Assembly: GCA_900472675.1 (NCBI GenBank)
Contig: UCJA01000014.1
Coordinates: forward strand, 170,962-234,961
Direction: 5' to 3'
DNA length: 64,000 nt
Source of the DNA: Hyphomicrobiales bacterium
GTDB taxonomy: Bacteria; Pseudomonadota; Alphaproteobacteria; Rhizobiales; Rhizobiaceae
Position numbers and translations under genes: made by a program. This document shows, piece by piece, positions 27,489 to 35,773 of this stretch (positions are counted from its first letter, which is position 1; each line of letters begins with the position of its first letter). The notes beneath the pieces are model-generated. The model made no database searches. It had not been told where the DNA came from and worked only from the letters and a program-made list of their open reading frames with translations.

Positions 27489-27610
27489 TACCCACAAGAA
27501 GCAGCAGATATCCACGATGTTCTTGAAATGGGACAGGTCTGCGAAGACGCAATCGTGCGTAAGTGCGGCATCCCTGTACCGTAATGGGCGCAGGTCTTGG
27601 CTGCATCCAG

Positions 27611-27714
27611 ACAAAAAAGAAGAGCCGCTAGAAGCGGCTCTCAAGGTAAAACAGGGAGAAATCAGACCAATCGCCGAAGCGGTGAAACTGTCTGAGTCCA
27701 GCAGAACCGGACGC
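27611..27714 (-). ncRNA. Candidate trans-acting small RNA
   Basis: Reading the minus strand from about 27714: a small stem (27712-27709 with 27699-27696), then a stem TCAGAC/GTCTGA (27695-27690 with 27667-27662) capped by an inner CGC-UUCG-GCG tetraloop hairpin (27681-27672). Next is an unpaired CU-rich stretch containing CUCCCUG (27658-27652), then a 9-bp terminator hairpin (27641-27633 with 27629-27621) followed by CUUUUUU. A promoter-like -35/-10 pair sits at the right distance upstream. This plan, with structured 5' end, CUCC anti-Shine-Dalgarno loop and intrinsic terminator, is that of alphaproteobacterial Hfq-type sRNAs. It could instead be the 3' UTR of the DUF1192 gene. Confidence 0.55.
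27612..27641 (-). terminator. Intrinsic terminator of the candidate sRNA / DUF1192 unit
   Basis: AGAGCCGCT (27641-27633) and AGCGGCTCT (27629-27621) form a perfect 9-bp stem with a three-base loop on the minus strand, followed by TCTTTTTTG. Confidence 0.9.
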
Positions 27715-27720
27715 CCTTAT

Positions 27721-27748
27721 ATTCTACGTTAATGATTAATATTGTCCT
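27721..27748 (-). promoter_or_regulatory. Putative promoter of the candidate sRNA
   Basis: On the minus strand AGGACA (27748-27743), a 16-base AT-rich spacer, then TAGAAT (27726-27721); predicted start near 27714. The spacer also holds TTAATCATTAA, two TTAA half-sites too close for a CtrA box. Confidence 0.45.
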
Positions 27749-27783
27749 AAGATCCTGTCCGGTCGTGTCGTTATTCTTGGCGA

Positions 27784-27975
27784 TCAGGAGCGAAAGAAGC
27801 TTTCGGCGGCTTTCCTGCCGCTGTTCTTCCGCCCGATCTCTGCGTTCAGACGCTGGATCTCGTCCTGCAACAGCCGGATGCGGGCCGATAGCTCGTCGGC
27901 CGACAGGAGGGTCAGGTCGGATCCGATCTCGTGGGCCACCGGTTTTGCGGGGTGGTCGTCGTCCATGAAGCTCAT
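27784..27975 (-). CDS. DUF1192 small protein
   Basis: A 63-residue protein with the DUF1192 signature: LLSADELSARIRLLQDEIQRL followed by a basic tail. It is mostly one amphipathic helix, probably forming a coiled coil. GGAGA lies seven bases before ATG 27975. It follows the MFS gene on the same strand by 20 bases and is probably co-transcribed. Function unknown. Confidence 0.88.
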   Translation of the reverse strand: MSFMDDDHPAKPVAHEIGSDLTLLSADELSARIRLLQDEIQRLNAEIGRKNSGRKAAESFFRS

Positions 27976-27995
27976 GCTCTGTCTCCGTTGACGGT

Positions 27996-29261
27996 TCAGT
28001 GGTCCTTTTGTCCGTGTGTGTCGTGCTTGGCGCGCGGATCGAGCGAGACGCTCTGCGGCGTTGCGAGCGTTCCGGTCGTGGATGGTGCGGTGGTGTAGAG
28101 TTCGCGCTCCGATGCCGGGACCGCTGCCCGCATCCGGCTCCGGAAGATTGCGTAGGCAGCAATCAGCACATGGGCCAAGGCGGTCACGGCGAAGAGGGCG
28201 TGCGGTCCAGCCCAGGTCATGACGGGACCGCTGACGGAGGGGCCGATGATGGTGCCGATACCGTAGAGCAGCAGCAGGCCGCCCGAGACTTTCACGAATT
28301 CCTCAGGCGCGGCGAAGTCGTTCGCATGGGCGACCGCGATCGGGTAGAGCGCGTTGGCGGCCGCGCCATAGATCGCGACAAGCACGACGATATGGTAGAC
28401 GCCCTCCGGCTGGATGATCGCGACGGCAAGGCCCGCCAGTGCAGCGGCTGCGGAGAGGCCTGCCAGTACATAGCGGCGGTCCATGGTGTCCGAGAGCCGA
28501 CCTGCCGGAAACTGCATGATGGCGCCGGCAAAGATGGTGATGCTGACCATGGCCGCGACCGATCCCTGGTCAAGGCCGGCACGGGTGGCAAAGACAGCGC
28601 CGAGCGTGCCATAGGCACCGTTTGCGATTCCAATCAGCAAGATGCTGACAAAGGAGATCGGCGAATTCTTGAACAGCCCTTTCAGATCCAGACGAGCACG
28701 CTTCAGGGGCTGCGGTGAGGCCGCCTTCGACAGCGTCGTCGGCAGTGCGGCGATAGCATAGAGGATGCCGCCGATCATGAAGAGGGTGGTGGTCGAGACG
28801 TCGGACAGCGGCACCAGCAACTGGCCGCCGACCACACCGAACAGGGTGATGGAGATGTAGAAGGAAAAGATCGTGCCGCGGGTCTTGCTGGTGGCGCGTT
28901 CATTGAGCCAGCTCTCGATGATCATCGAGGTGCCGGCGGTGCAGAAACCGGTGATGGCGCGCAGCACCAGCCATGCGGTCTCATCGACCAGAAGCCCGGT
29001 CAGCAGGACGTTCATGCAGATGAGCGCGAGGAAGCTCGAGAAGGCACGCACATGACCGATGCGGCGCACGACGTTGGGAGCGACGAAGCAGCCTATCACG
29101 AAGCCGGATGCCCAGCTGGTGCCGAGCAGGCCGAGGGTCTCGTTGGAATACCCTTCCAGCGACCCGCGCAGCGGCAGAAGAAGCCCCTGCAGGCCATTGC
29201 CCAGGAAGAGAAAGAGCGTACCGGAGAGAAGAGCCAGAACGGGTAAGAGATTTCGTCCCAT
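27996..29261 (-). CDS. MFS transporter
   Basis: A 421-residue major facilitator superfamily protein with 12 predicted helices in two halves. It begins NLLPVLALLSGTLFLFLGNGLQG, and the first half contains the loop motif VVRRIGHVRAF and GFCTAGTSMIIESWLNERA, a pattern of the YcaD-like group. The second half contains GRLSDTMDRR. The C-terminal 45 residues are a hydrophilic Thr/Ser-rich tail. The transported compound is unknown. ATG 29261 is preferred; a TTG five codons upstream (29276) is the alternative. Confidence 0.88.
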   Translation of the reverse strand: MGRNLLPVLALLSGTLFLFLGNGLQGLLLPLRGSLEGYSNETLGLLGTSWASGFVIGCFVAPNVVRRIGHVRAFSSFLALICMNVLLTGLLVDETAWLVLRAITGFCTAGTSMIIESWLNERATSKTRGTIFSFYISITLFGVVGGQLLVPLSDVSTTTLFMIGGILYAIAALPTTLSKAASPQPLKRARLDLKGLFKNSPISFVSILLIGIANGAYGTLGAVFATRAGLDQGSVAAMVSITIFAGAIMQFPAGRLSDTMDRRYVLAGLSAAAALAGLAVAIIQPEGVYHIVVLVAIYGAAANALYPIAVAHANDFAAPEEFVKVSGGLLLLYGIGTIIGPSVSGPVMTWAGPHALFAVTALAHVLIAAYAIFRSRMRAAVPASERELYTTAPSTTGTLATPQSVSLDPRAKHDTHGQKDH

Positions 29262-29443
29262 CGTTGATACTGCCAATTCTCGTCACGGATGGATCATACC
29301 GATGCGGCCACGCAGTTGCGTGCAGTCGAACCGGAGGCTAACGAAGGCGGTAGCGGAAGTTCAGTCCCCGAATCCGCTTCGGCCCCTCTGTGGTGGAGTC
29401 CAAAAATGTCCAGCCTGTGGCGGCTACCGTATCATATGCCCGC

Positions 29444-29605
29444 ATGACCAAAGTCATTTCGATTCTGCTCATTCTCCTCATGCTGATCCAAATCATCAAG
29501 CCCTTGAATTTACCCGGGCTGCGGCGGAGGATGGATTTCTGGAAGCTCGCGCTACTGGCCTTCGCGTTGTGGACGCTTGCGCTTCTGTTGCGCGAGTTCA
29601 ACTGA
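29444..29605 (+). CDS. Small two-helix membrane protein
   Basis: A 53-residue protein with two hydrophobic helices, VISILLILLMLIQIIKPL and FWKLALLAFALWTLALLL, joined by a short basic loop (PGLRRRMD). I recall similar short proteins in rhizobial genomes, but no function. The start at ATG 29444 makes a compact two-helix protein; the frame extends to 29390 with residues unlike a membrane protein. Its stop codon abuts the stop of phzF-like gene on the other strand (TGATCA). Confidence 0.62.
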   Translation: MTKVISILLILLMLIQIIKPLNLPGLRRRMDFWKLALLAFALWTLALLLREFN

Positions 29606-30523
29606 TCAAAGGGCGATGCTGCCTTGCATGACCGCGACGCAGCGACCGGTGATGCGGACATCCGTTACTTCGCCGTCGCGCTTGGCGACCTCCAGCTCGA
29701 TGATGCTGCGGCGGCCCATCTCCACGCCCTGCTCGATGGTCATGCGGATCTCGCCGTCCTTCGTAGGGTCGCTGCTTGCCAGAAGGGCGGCGAGGGCACC
29801 GGAGGCGCTGCCGGTAGCCGGGTCCTCCGGGACATTGTCAAGTGGTGCGAACATGCGCGCCCTTATGTGCCACGGGTTCTCCAAGCTGCGCACGTAGAGG
29901 AAGAGCGAGAAATCGCCACCGGCGCGCGGATGAAGCGTCGCCGCCTCGTGGAAGGCTGCAAGGTTTGGCCGCGCCTTGCCCAGCGCTTCGAGGGTCTGCA
30001 GTTCCACCAGCGCGAAGGGGAGACCGACAGAGCCGATGACCGGCGGCTGCGATCGGGTCAGGACGTCGCTTTCCTCGATCGAGGCGCAGCGGGCTACGAG
30101 GTCAGCAGCCAACCTGTCGCCCAGCTCCAGTGGCCGGGGCGCGCGGATGGTGGCACCCAAGACACGATAATCGTCGCGCAGGAGGTCGATCTCCACCAGG
30201 CCTGCGAGTTCCTCGAAGCGCAGGCGTTCGCCGATCGGTTTTCCGAACAGCTCCGCCTGCTGACCGAGCACGAAGGCGGTGCCGACATTCGGGTGGCCGG
30301 CGAAGGGGATTTCGGTGGTGGGGGTGAAAATGCGCACCCGCGCGGTGTTGGCGGGATCTTCCGGCGGCAGCACGAAGGTGATTTCCGAATAATTGAACTC
30401 GGTTGCGATCTGCTGCATCTGGCGGTCGGTGAGGCCGCGGGCATCGGGCACGACGGCCAGCGGATTGCCGGCAAAGCTTTCGGTGGTGAAGACGTCGACG
30501 GTCACGTAATCGGCGCTCGGCAT
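29606..30523 (-). CDS. PhzF family isomerase-like protein
   Basis: A 305-residue protein of the PhzF/diaminopimelate-epimerase fold. It shows the N-terminal [17 protein letters not shown], the catalytic Glu segment [13 protein letters not shown], the [14 protein letters not shown] motif and the C-terminal [13 protein letters not shown], all family hallmarks. PhzF proper acts in phenazine synthesis, but standalone homologues like this one have unknown substrates and no phenazine genes are nearby. AGGAG eight bases before ATG 30523 sets the start; the frame extends to 30586. Confidence 0.88.
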   Translation of the reverse strand: MPSADYVTVDVFTTESFAGNPLAVVPDARGLTDRQMQQIATEFNYSEITFVLPPEDPANTARVRIFTPTTEIPFAGHPNVGTAFVLGQQAELFGKPIGERLRFEELAGLVEIDLLRDDYRVLGATIRAPRPLELGDRLAADLVARCASIEESDVLTRSQPPVIGSVGLPFALVELQTLEALGKARPNLAAFHEAATLHPRAGGDFSLFLYVRSLENPWHIRARMFAPLDNVPEDPATGSASGALAALLASSDPTKDGEIRMTIEQGVEMGRRSIIELEVAKRDGEVTDVRITGRCVAVMQGSIAL

Positions 30524-30697
30524 GGCAAGGCTCCTGTCAGAACAAGCCGGGACTATCGCGCACCGCCTAAGACCATGACCAACCAAAGTTTCTGATGGAA
30601 CCCATCAGGCATGGAAAGGCCGCGGGCAGTGGGTGTCATCCGTTCAGGACATCACACCACCGCCGCGCGGCCCAAAAGTTTCAAAAACGTTAGATCA

Positions 30698-31594
30698 TCA
30701 CGCCTTGTGGGCGCTTGCGGCGAAGATCTGATCGATCGTTTTACCAAGGCTCGCGTTGAACTCGTCGTCGGTCATCGTGACGCGCAGGTTCTCCGCCAGC
30801 GCGCGGGAAAAGCTTGCGATCATGCCGTGGTTATGGCTGAGCTTTTCGCAGGCGTCTGCCGTGCTGTAGCCGCCGGACAGGGCGACGAGCCGGATGACCG
30901 AGCCGTGGGCGACCAGGGGTGCATAGAAATCGGCAACCGTCGGGAGCGTCAGCTTAAGCATGACACGCTCGCCTCCCGGAAGCTTGTCGAGCTGTGCTGC
31001 GATCTCGTCGCGCAGGATGGTTTCGGCCTCTTCCTTGGTCGTGCTCTTGATCAGAACCTCGGGCTCGATGATCGGGATCAGGCCCTTGTCGAGAATCTGC
31101 CGCGCGATTTCGAACTGCTGCTTTACGACGGCGGCAATGCCGGTCTTGTCGGCATGGGCAATCACCGAGCGCATCTTCGTCCCGAACATCCCCTTTGCGA
31201 GGCCGCGGGACAGGAGAGCGTCGAGATCGGGCATCGGCTTCAGCAGCTGGACGCCATTTTCCTCAGCTTCAAGGCCCTTGTCGATCTTGAGAAAGGGGAC
31301 GACGCCGCGCTTTTCCCAGAGGAAGGACGGAACGGGCTGGCCTTCGACATCGCCATCCATGGTGCGCTCGAAGAGGATCGTGCCGATCACCTTGTCGCCC
31401 GTGAAGGCCGGGGCGCTCATGATGCGCACGCGCATGGCGTGGATCAGGCGGAACATCTCCTCATCGCCCTGATAGTCGGTCTCGTTCACGCCGTAGAGAC
31501 GCAGGGCTCCAGGAGTTGAACCTCCGCTTTGATCCAGTGCCGCAATGAACCCCGGCGCCTGACTGATCTTGTTCAACATTCCTGCATCCACCAT
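30698..31594 (-). CDS. fba: Class I fructose-bisphosphate aldolase
   Basis: A 298-residue Schiff-base aldolase that splits fructose 1,6-bisphosphate. Motifs are the ALDQSGGSTPGAL substrate loop near 19, the LIPIIEPEVLIKS segment with the conserved Glu pair and RVMLKLTLP with the Schiff-base Lys near 211, and the SGGYST phosphate site. It lacks the zinc ligands of class II enzymes. AGGAG is seven bases before ATG 31594. pgk is the next gene upstream on the same strand, separated by 214 bases that contain a strong dyad, so it may have its own promoter. Confidence 0.93.
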   Translation of the reverse strand: MVDAGMLNKISQAPGFIAALDQSGGSTPGALRLYGVNETDYQGDEEMFRLIHAMRVRIMSAPAFTGDKVIGTILFERTMDGDVEGQPVPSFLWEKRGVVPFLKIDKGLEAEENGVQLLKPMPDLDALLSRGLAKGMFGTKMRSVIAHADKTGIAAVVKQQFEIARQILDKGLIPIIEPEVLIKSTTKEEAETILRDEIAAQLDKLPGGERVMLKLTLPTVADFYAPLVAHGSVIRLVALSGGYSTADACEKLSHNHGMIASFSRALAENLRVTMTDDEFNASLGKTIDQIFAASAHKA

Positions 31595-31703
31595 ACCACA
31601 CTCCTGTCCGTCACGTTGGCGCCAAACGCGCGCTCATCTCCCAAGGCCGTCCACAGCCGATAACAGAAGTTGTTTTAAAGGAAAATGCTTGGCTAAGATA
31701 CTG

Positions 31704-31730
31704 AAACGATTGAAATGTCTTCAATCGTTT
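31704..31730. promoter_or_regulatory. 11-bp perfect dyad upstream of fba (candidate operator)
   Basis: AAACGATTGAA (31704-31714) and its exact complement TTCAATCGTTT (31720-31730) flank five bases, 110 bases upstream of the fba start and in AT-rich sequence. Overlapping TTCAA-N4-TTGAA continues rightward. No U-run follows on either strand. Confidence 0.5.
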
Positions 31731-31808
31731 GAAATGTTGAAATCTGTTTAAATGGTCTTGCCGAACGGGCGCGAGGCTTGTTGCCCCGCGCGCGCCGTCG
31801 TTCGCTGT

Positions 31809-33011
31809 TTACTCAGGCTTGGACAGGACTGCTACGCCTGGCAGTTCCTTGCCTTCCATCCATTCCAGGAAGGCGCCGCCTGCGGTCGAGACATAGGTGA
31901 AGTCGTCTGCGACGCCCGCATGGTTGAGCGCAGACACGGTATCGCCACCGCCGGCGACGGACACGAGGCCCCCAGATTTCGTCCGTTCCGCAGCAAACTT
32001 CGCGGCAGCGACGGTCGCGGTGTCGAAAGGGGCGATCTCGAAGGCGCCGAGCGGGCCGTTCCAGACCAGTGTCGCGGCCTTTCCGATCCACTCCTTGATG
32101 GCTTCGACCGACTTCGGGCCGACGTCGAGAACCATAGCATCGGCCGGGATGGAGGCGATTTCGACGGTTTCGTTGGCGGCGTTGGCCTTGAACTCGCGCG
32201 CAACCACGCCGTCGACCGGCAGCACGATGGCGCAGCCGGATTGTTCGGCTTCGGCCATGATCGCCTTGGCGGTTTCGGCGAGGTCATGCTCGCAAAGTGA
32301 CTTGCCAACGTCGATGCCTTGGGCCGCAATGAAAGTGTTGGCCATGCCGCCGCCGATCACCAGCGCGTCGACCTTTTTCACCAGGTTCTGCAGCAGATCG
32401 ATCTTGCTGGAGACCTTGGCGCCGCCGACGATGGCGACCACCGGCCGGGTAGGTTTGCCGAGGCCCTTTTCGAGCGCCACGAGTTCGGCCTGCATGGTGC
32501 GGCCGGCATAGGCGGGCAAGAGATGCGCGAGGCCCTCGGTGGAGGCGTGGGCGCGGTGCGCGGCAGAGAAGGCATCGTTGACGAAGATGTCGCCGTTCTT
32601 TGCAAGCTCCTGGGTAAAGCCCTCGTCGTTCTTTTCCTCGCCCTTGTGGAAGCGGGTGTTTTCGAGCAGCAGGATATCGCCGTCTGCCATGCCGTCCACG
32701 GCCTCTTCAGCTTCGTGGCCAATGCAATCGGCAGCAAATAGCACCTTGCGGCCGAGCACTTCGTTGACGGCCGACACGATCATCGACAGCGACATATCGG
32801 CGACTGGTTCGCCCTTCGGACGGCCGAAATGGGCCAGCAGGATGACCTTGGCGCCGCGATCGGCAAGCTCGAGGATGGTCGGTGCGACGCGCTCGATGCG
32901 GGTGGCGTCGGTCACCTTGCCAGCGGCAACCGGGACGTTGAGATCGACGCGCAGGAGGATGCGCTTGCCCGCGATATCGGTGAGGTCGTCGAGGGTTTTG
33001 AAGGCCGCCAT
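31809..33011 (-). CDS. pgk: Phosphoglycerate kinase
   Basis: The 400-residue enzyme transfers phosphate from 1,3-bisphosphoglycerate to ADP. Signatures are [11 protein letters not shown] near 20, [12 protein letters not shown] near 60, [14 protein letters not shown] near 165, [14 protein letters not shown] near 205 and the C-terminal nucleotide loop [15 protein letters not shown] near 360. GGATGATCCC precedes the ATG. In rhizobia pgk lies in a tkt-gap-pgk-fba series; here it is separated from gap by the antiporter and two plus-strand genes. Confidence 0.97.
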   Translation of the reverse strand: MAAFKTLDDLTDIAGKRILLRVDLNVPVAAGKVTDATRIERVAPTILELADRGAKVILLAHFGRPKGEPVADMSLSMIVSAVNEVLGRKVLFAADCIGHEAEEAVDGMADGDILLLENTRFHKGEEKNDEGFTQELAKNGDIFVNDAFSAAHRAHASTEGLAHLLPAYAGRTMQAELVALEKGLGKPTRPVVAIVGGAKVSSKIDLLQNLVKKVDALVIGGGMANTFIAAQGIDVGKSLCEHDLAETAKAIMAEAEQSGCAIVLPVDGVVAREFKANAANETVEIASIPADAMVLDVGPKSVEAIKEWIGKAATLVWNGPLGAFEIAPFDTATVAAAKFAAERTKSGGLVSVAGGGDTVSALNHAGVADDFTYVSTAGGAFLEWMEGKELPGVAVLSKPE

Positions 33012-33108
33012 GGGATCATCCGTTCAATGTCAAAGGTGAGCGGGACCATACTATTCCTGGCTGACGACGCAAGACGGTTGGCAGTTCGAACGGGCTTCTC
33101 AGGCTCTC

Positions 33109-34932
33109 TCAGGTGCCCTGTTCGGGCACTCGCTTGCCACGATAGCGACGCAGCTGGTCGCGAATCCGGTGCGCAATTTCCCGCATATTGATGAAGATCG
33201 GCAGGTTTGTCGCCGGTTCGACGGGCTCCAGCGAAATGCCGACGCTGCGGATGTGCCCCAGTTCGTCGGTCTCGCGGACGATCAGCACGATGGAGCCGAA
33301 GCGCATGCGATCGGCATAATCGGCATGGCCGTTGAGGCGGTGATTGATGAGTTCGCCAACGGTCATGCTTTGCTCTGCCGGCTGGAGCAGGCCGGGGCCG
33401 TAGGCGGCATCGAGTTCCTTGGCGGGACGGCTCGGCGAGATGGAGAAGGCGCCGAAGAAGTCCGCGTCGTCCTCGTCGACGGCAATGCGACTGGCAAACA
33501 GGCGGTCGAGCAGGCGAATGTAGTTCGGTGTCACGAACAGGTAGACCTGATCGCTTTCGCGCAGCCGGCCCGCATACTGGTAGCGCATGCTGCGCCCGTC
33601 GCGGATGACCAGCGACGGCATGGCCCAGCGCGGAATACGCTCGCCCGACAGGATCGGGCTGTCCTTCATGACGCGGTAGGAGACGAGTTCATGCGTCGCC
33701 TTGCCGGGCAGGTCCAGTTCCACCTTGTCGACCGCGCCAATCCGCCTTGGGATGATGAGGCCGAGATATTGCGCGACCGGCCGGATCGTCCAGCCCTGCA
33801 CGAGCAGCGAAACGAGCACGATGATGAAGGTGGTGTTGAAGAACAGCGCACCGTTTTCGACACCACTCATGATTGGCATGATGGCGAGCAGGATGGAGAC
33901 GGCGCCGCGCAGGCCGACCCAGGCGACGAAGCCGATTTCCTGCTGGGTAAAATCATAGGGCAGCAGGCTGAGCCAGACGGCGATCGGGCGGGCGATGAAG
34001 ATCAGGAAGAAGGCAAGGCCGATCGCCGGCAGGAGGATAACGGGGAACTGGGATGGGGTCGCAAGCAACCCAAGCACCAGGAACATGATGATCTGCGCCA
34101 GCCAGGTCAGTCCCTCGTTGAAGCGGATGATCTGCTGCTTGGCGAAGAGCCGCTTGTTGCCCGCATAGATGCCCGCGACATAGACCGCGAGGAAGCCGCT
34201 GCCGCCCATGGTGCCGGTGAAGGAGAAGACCAAAAGGGCGAGTGCCAGCACGAAGATGGGGGCGAGGCCGCGGTCGGTGGTGAAGCGGTTCAGCACCCAG
34301 GCGATCATCATGCCGCCCAAAAGGCCGAAGATTACGCCGAGACCCATCTCCTCTGCAAAGTTCAGCAGGAAGCCGACGTTGAGACCGGAGAAGCCCTGTC
34401 CGGTGGCGACGAGCTCCGACAGCGCGACCGTCAGGAAGATCGCCATCGGATCGTTGGTGCCGGATTCCACCTCGAGCGTCGAGCGGACCTTGTCGCGGAT
34501 GTTGATGCCGCCGATGCGCAGCAGGAAGAAGACCGCGGCCGCATCGGTCGACGCGACGATCGACCCGAGCAGCAGGCCCTCCAGGAAGGAGAAGCCGAGC
34601 AGCAGGGATGCCGCGAGGCCGAAGACCACGGCGGTGAGGACGACGCCCACGGAGGCGAGTGTCAGCGAGGGAATGGCGGCAATGCGGAAGGAATGCACCG
34701 GGGTGCTGAAGCCCGAATCAAACAGCACGATGGCCAGTGCCAGCGATCCCAGCATAAAGGCGAAGGGATAGTTTTCGAACCGGATGCCGAGCCCGTCGAC
34801 TCCGGCCAGCAGGCCGATCGACAGGAAGATCAGCAGAAGGGGGGCGCCGAAGCGGAAGGCGAGGAGGCTGGAAAAGGCTGCGGTGAGCACAAGCACGGTG
34901 CCGACCAGCAGGATGATGTAGAATGCCTCCAA
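33109..34932 (-). CDS. nhaP2: CPA1-type potassium/proton antiporter
   Basis: A 607-residue membrane antiporter. About 12-13 helices occupy residues 1-395, with ion-path motifs LFDSGF near 90, STDAAAVFFLL near 130 and VESGTNDPMAIFL near 155. The cytoplasmic tail resembles the RCK/CorC-like regulatory domains of the NhaP2/CvrA (YcgO) group, which exchange K+ for H+. The start is a TTG preceded by GGACGGGAC; no better ATG exists. A 9-bp perfect inverted repeat lies 48 bases upstream. The symbol is by family and the ion specificity is inferred. Confidence 0.87.
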   Translation of the reverse strand: MEAFYIILLVGTVLVLTAAFSSLLAFRFGAPLLLIFLSIGLLAGVDGLGIRFENYPFAFMLGSLALAIVLFDSGFSTPVHSFRIAAIPSLTLASVGVVLTAVVFGLAASLLLGFSFLEGLLLGSIVASTDAAAVFFLLRIGGINIRDKVRSTLEVESGTNDPMAIFLTVALSELVATGQGFSGLNVGFLLNFAEEMGLGVIFGLLGGMMIAWVLNRFTTDRGLAPIFVLALALLVFSFTGTMGGSGFLAVYVAGIYAGNKRLFAKQQIIRFNEGLTWLAQIIMFLVLGLLATPSQFPVILLPAIGLAFFLIFIARPIAVWLSLLPYDFTQQEIGFVAWVGLRGAVSILLAIMPIMSGVENGALFFNTTFIIVLVSLLVQGWTIRPVAQYLGLIIPRRIGAVDKVELDLPGKATHELVSYRVMKDSPILSGERIPRWAMPSLVIRDGRSMRYQYAGRLRESDQVYLFVTPNYIRLLDRLFASRIAVDEDDADFFGAFSISPSRPAKELDAAYGPGLLQPAEQSMTVGELINHRLNGHADYADRMRFGSIVLIVRETDELGHIRSVGISLEPVEPATNLPIFINMREIAHRIRDQLRRYRGKRVPEQGT

Positions 34933-34979
34933 TGTCCCGTCCTTCCCTCGCAGCGCTGCCGCCGCATGATCCCCGTCCG

Positions 34980-35005
34980 CAGGTTCCGCGGATCACCGGA
35001 ACCTG
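34980..35005. promoter_or_regulatory. 9-bp inverted repeat upstream of the antiporter gene
   Basis: CAGGTTCCG (34980-34988) and CGGAACCTG (34997-35005) flank eight bases. It would lie in the promoter or leader of the minus-strand antiporter gene. Confidence 0.4.
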
Positions 35006-35155
35006 TGCCGTGGCCGCTAGGCGGCGTATGCAGAATGGAACGAAAGCCTTGCGGCCGTGGGAATCGATGCGACCCCTTGATTAGGCAGGAACAAATCCGG
35101 CAACAGAAGGGCAGGTTTGGAAAAAAGACATGTATTGCGCGAGGACTAGTGATGG

Positions 35156-35206
35156 GGCACTGCCGGGCTGGTTGCGCAGGCAGATGCGGCCTGCGTTGAC
35201 AGTGCC
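35156..35206 (+). other. Nested stem structure in the leader of the DUF6632 gene
   Basis: GGCACTG (35156-35162) pairs with CAGTGCC (35200-35206), enclosing an inner stem CGCAGGC/GCCTGCG (35175-35181 with 35189-35195, seven-base loop). It sits 55 bases before the DUF6632 start. It could be a structured leader, a weak terminator or a short RNA. Confidence 0.4.
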
Positions 35207-35261
35207 TTACCTTTGCATTTTGATGCACTGGAAGGATGGGAGCAGAGTCTAGGGGGGTAGG

Positions 35262-35651
35262 ATGGAGACGAGGGGCAAGCGGTCACACCTTCAGATCGCA
35301 CTGATCGGGTTTGGCGCGGCCATGACGTTCGGCTTCTACCCGCTGACGGTGCTGTGGCCGTCGGGATGGGAGTGGGGTCACGGAAGCTCTCATTACATCC
35401 ACATGATCGTCGGCATCTACGCGGTGCTCGGCCTCTTCCTGATCCGCGCCTCGCGTCGTCCCGCAGATCATCAAAGCCTGATCTGGTTTACGGTGTGGTC
35501 CAGCGTGGTGCATGCGGGCATCATGACCGTGCAGGCAATCCAGGATCCGATGGAGCGCATGCACCTGATCGGCGACATCCCCGCGCTTTACATTGCAGCC
35601 ACGGTGCTCGCCCTCCTGATGCGGCGGGAGCGGACAACCAGCAATTTCTAG
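35262..35651 (+). CDS. DUF6632-like membrane protein
   Basis: A 129-residue integral membrane protein with four hydrophobic helices (about 9-29, 43-62, 72-92 and 103-121). Conserved-looking features are SHYIHMIVGIYAVLG and an internal QAIQDPMERMHLIGDIP loop, which fit a small family annotated DUF6632. Function unknown. A G-rich stretch just before the ATG serves as the ribosome site. Confidence 0.72.
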   Translation: METRGKRSHLQIALIGFGAAMTFGFYPLTVLWPSGWEWGHGSSHYIHMIVGIYAVLGLFLIRASRRPADHQSLIWFTVWSSVVHAGIMTVQAIQDPMERMHLIGDIPALYIAATVLALLMRRERTTSNF

Positions 35652-35773
35652 CCGAGATCGAGGTCCGATGTGGGTGGCCGCGAGATCCGGCCTTCATCAG
35701 CGCTAATTTCTACCAAAGCGCGAGTTGCTTTAACGGCGTTTCCATCTTCTCGCAGTATTGATTGGATCAATTG

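Larger units (their letters stand above)
27358..27783. other. 426-bp intergenic region between rcdA and the DUF1192 gene
   Basis: No convincing protein gene. Contents are the rcdA promoter side with a CtrA site (27474-27488), then a minus-strand transcription unit of about 100 bases that looks like a small RNA (27611-27714) with its own promoter (27721-27748). A 71-codon plus-strand frame (27517-27732) crosses these structures and is not considered real. Confidence 0.7.
34933..35261. other. 329-bp intergenic region with two dyads
   Basis: No protein gene is supported here. It separates the divergent antiporter and DUF6632 genes and holds a 9-bp inverted repeat (34980-35005) and a nested stem structure (35156-35206), each listed separately. 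Confidence 0.6.

Noticed and set aside
27517..27732. Plus-strand 71-codon open frame
   Set aside because: No ribosome site, no similarity, and it runs through the minus-strand terminator and candidate sRNA.
33169..35199. Plus-strand 676-codon open frame
   Set aside because: Antisense to the antiporter gene; low-complexity Asp/Gln/His content reveals a shadow of a membrane protein.
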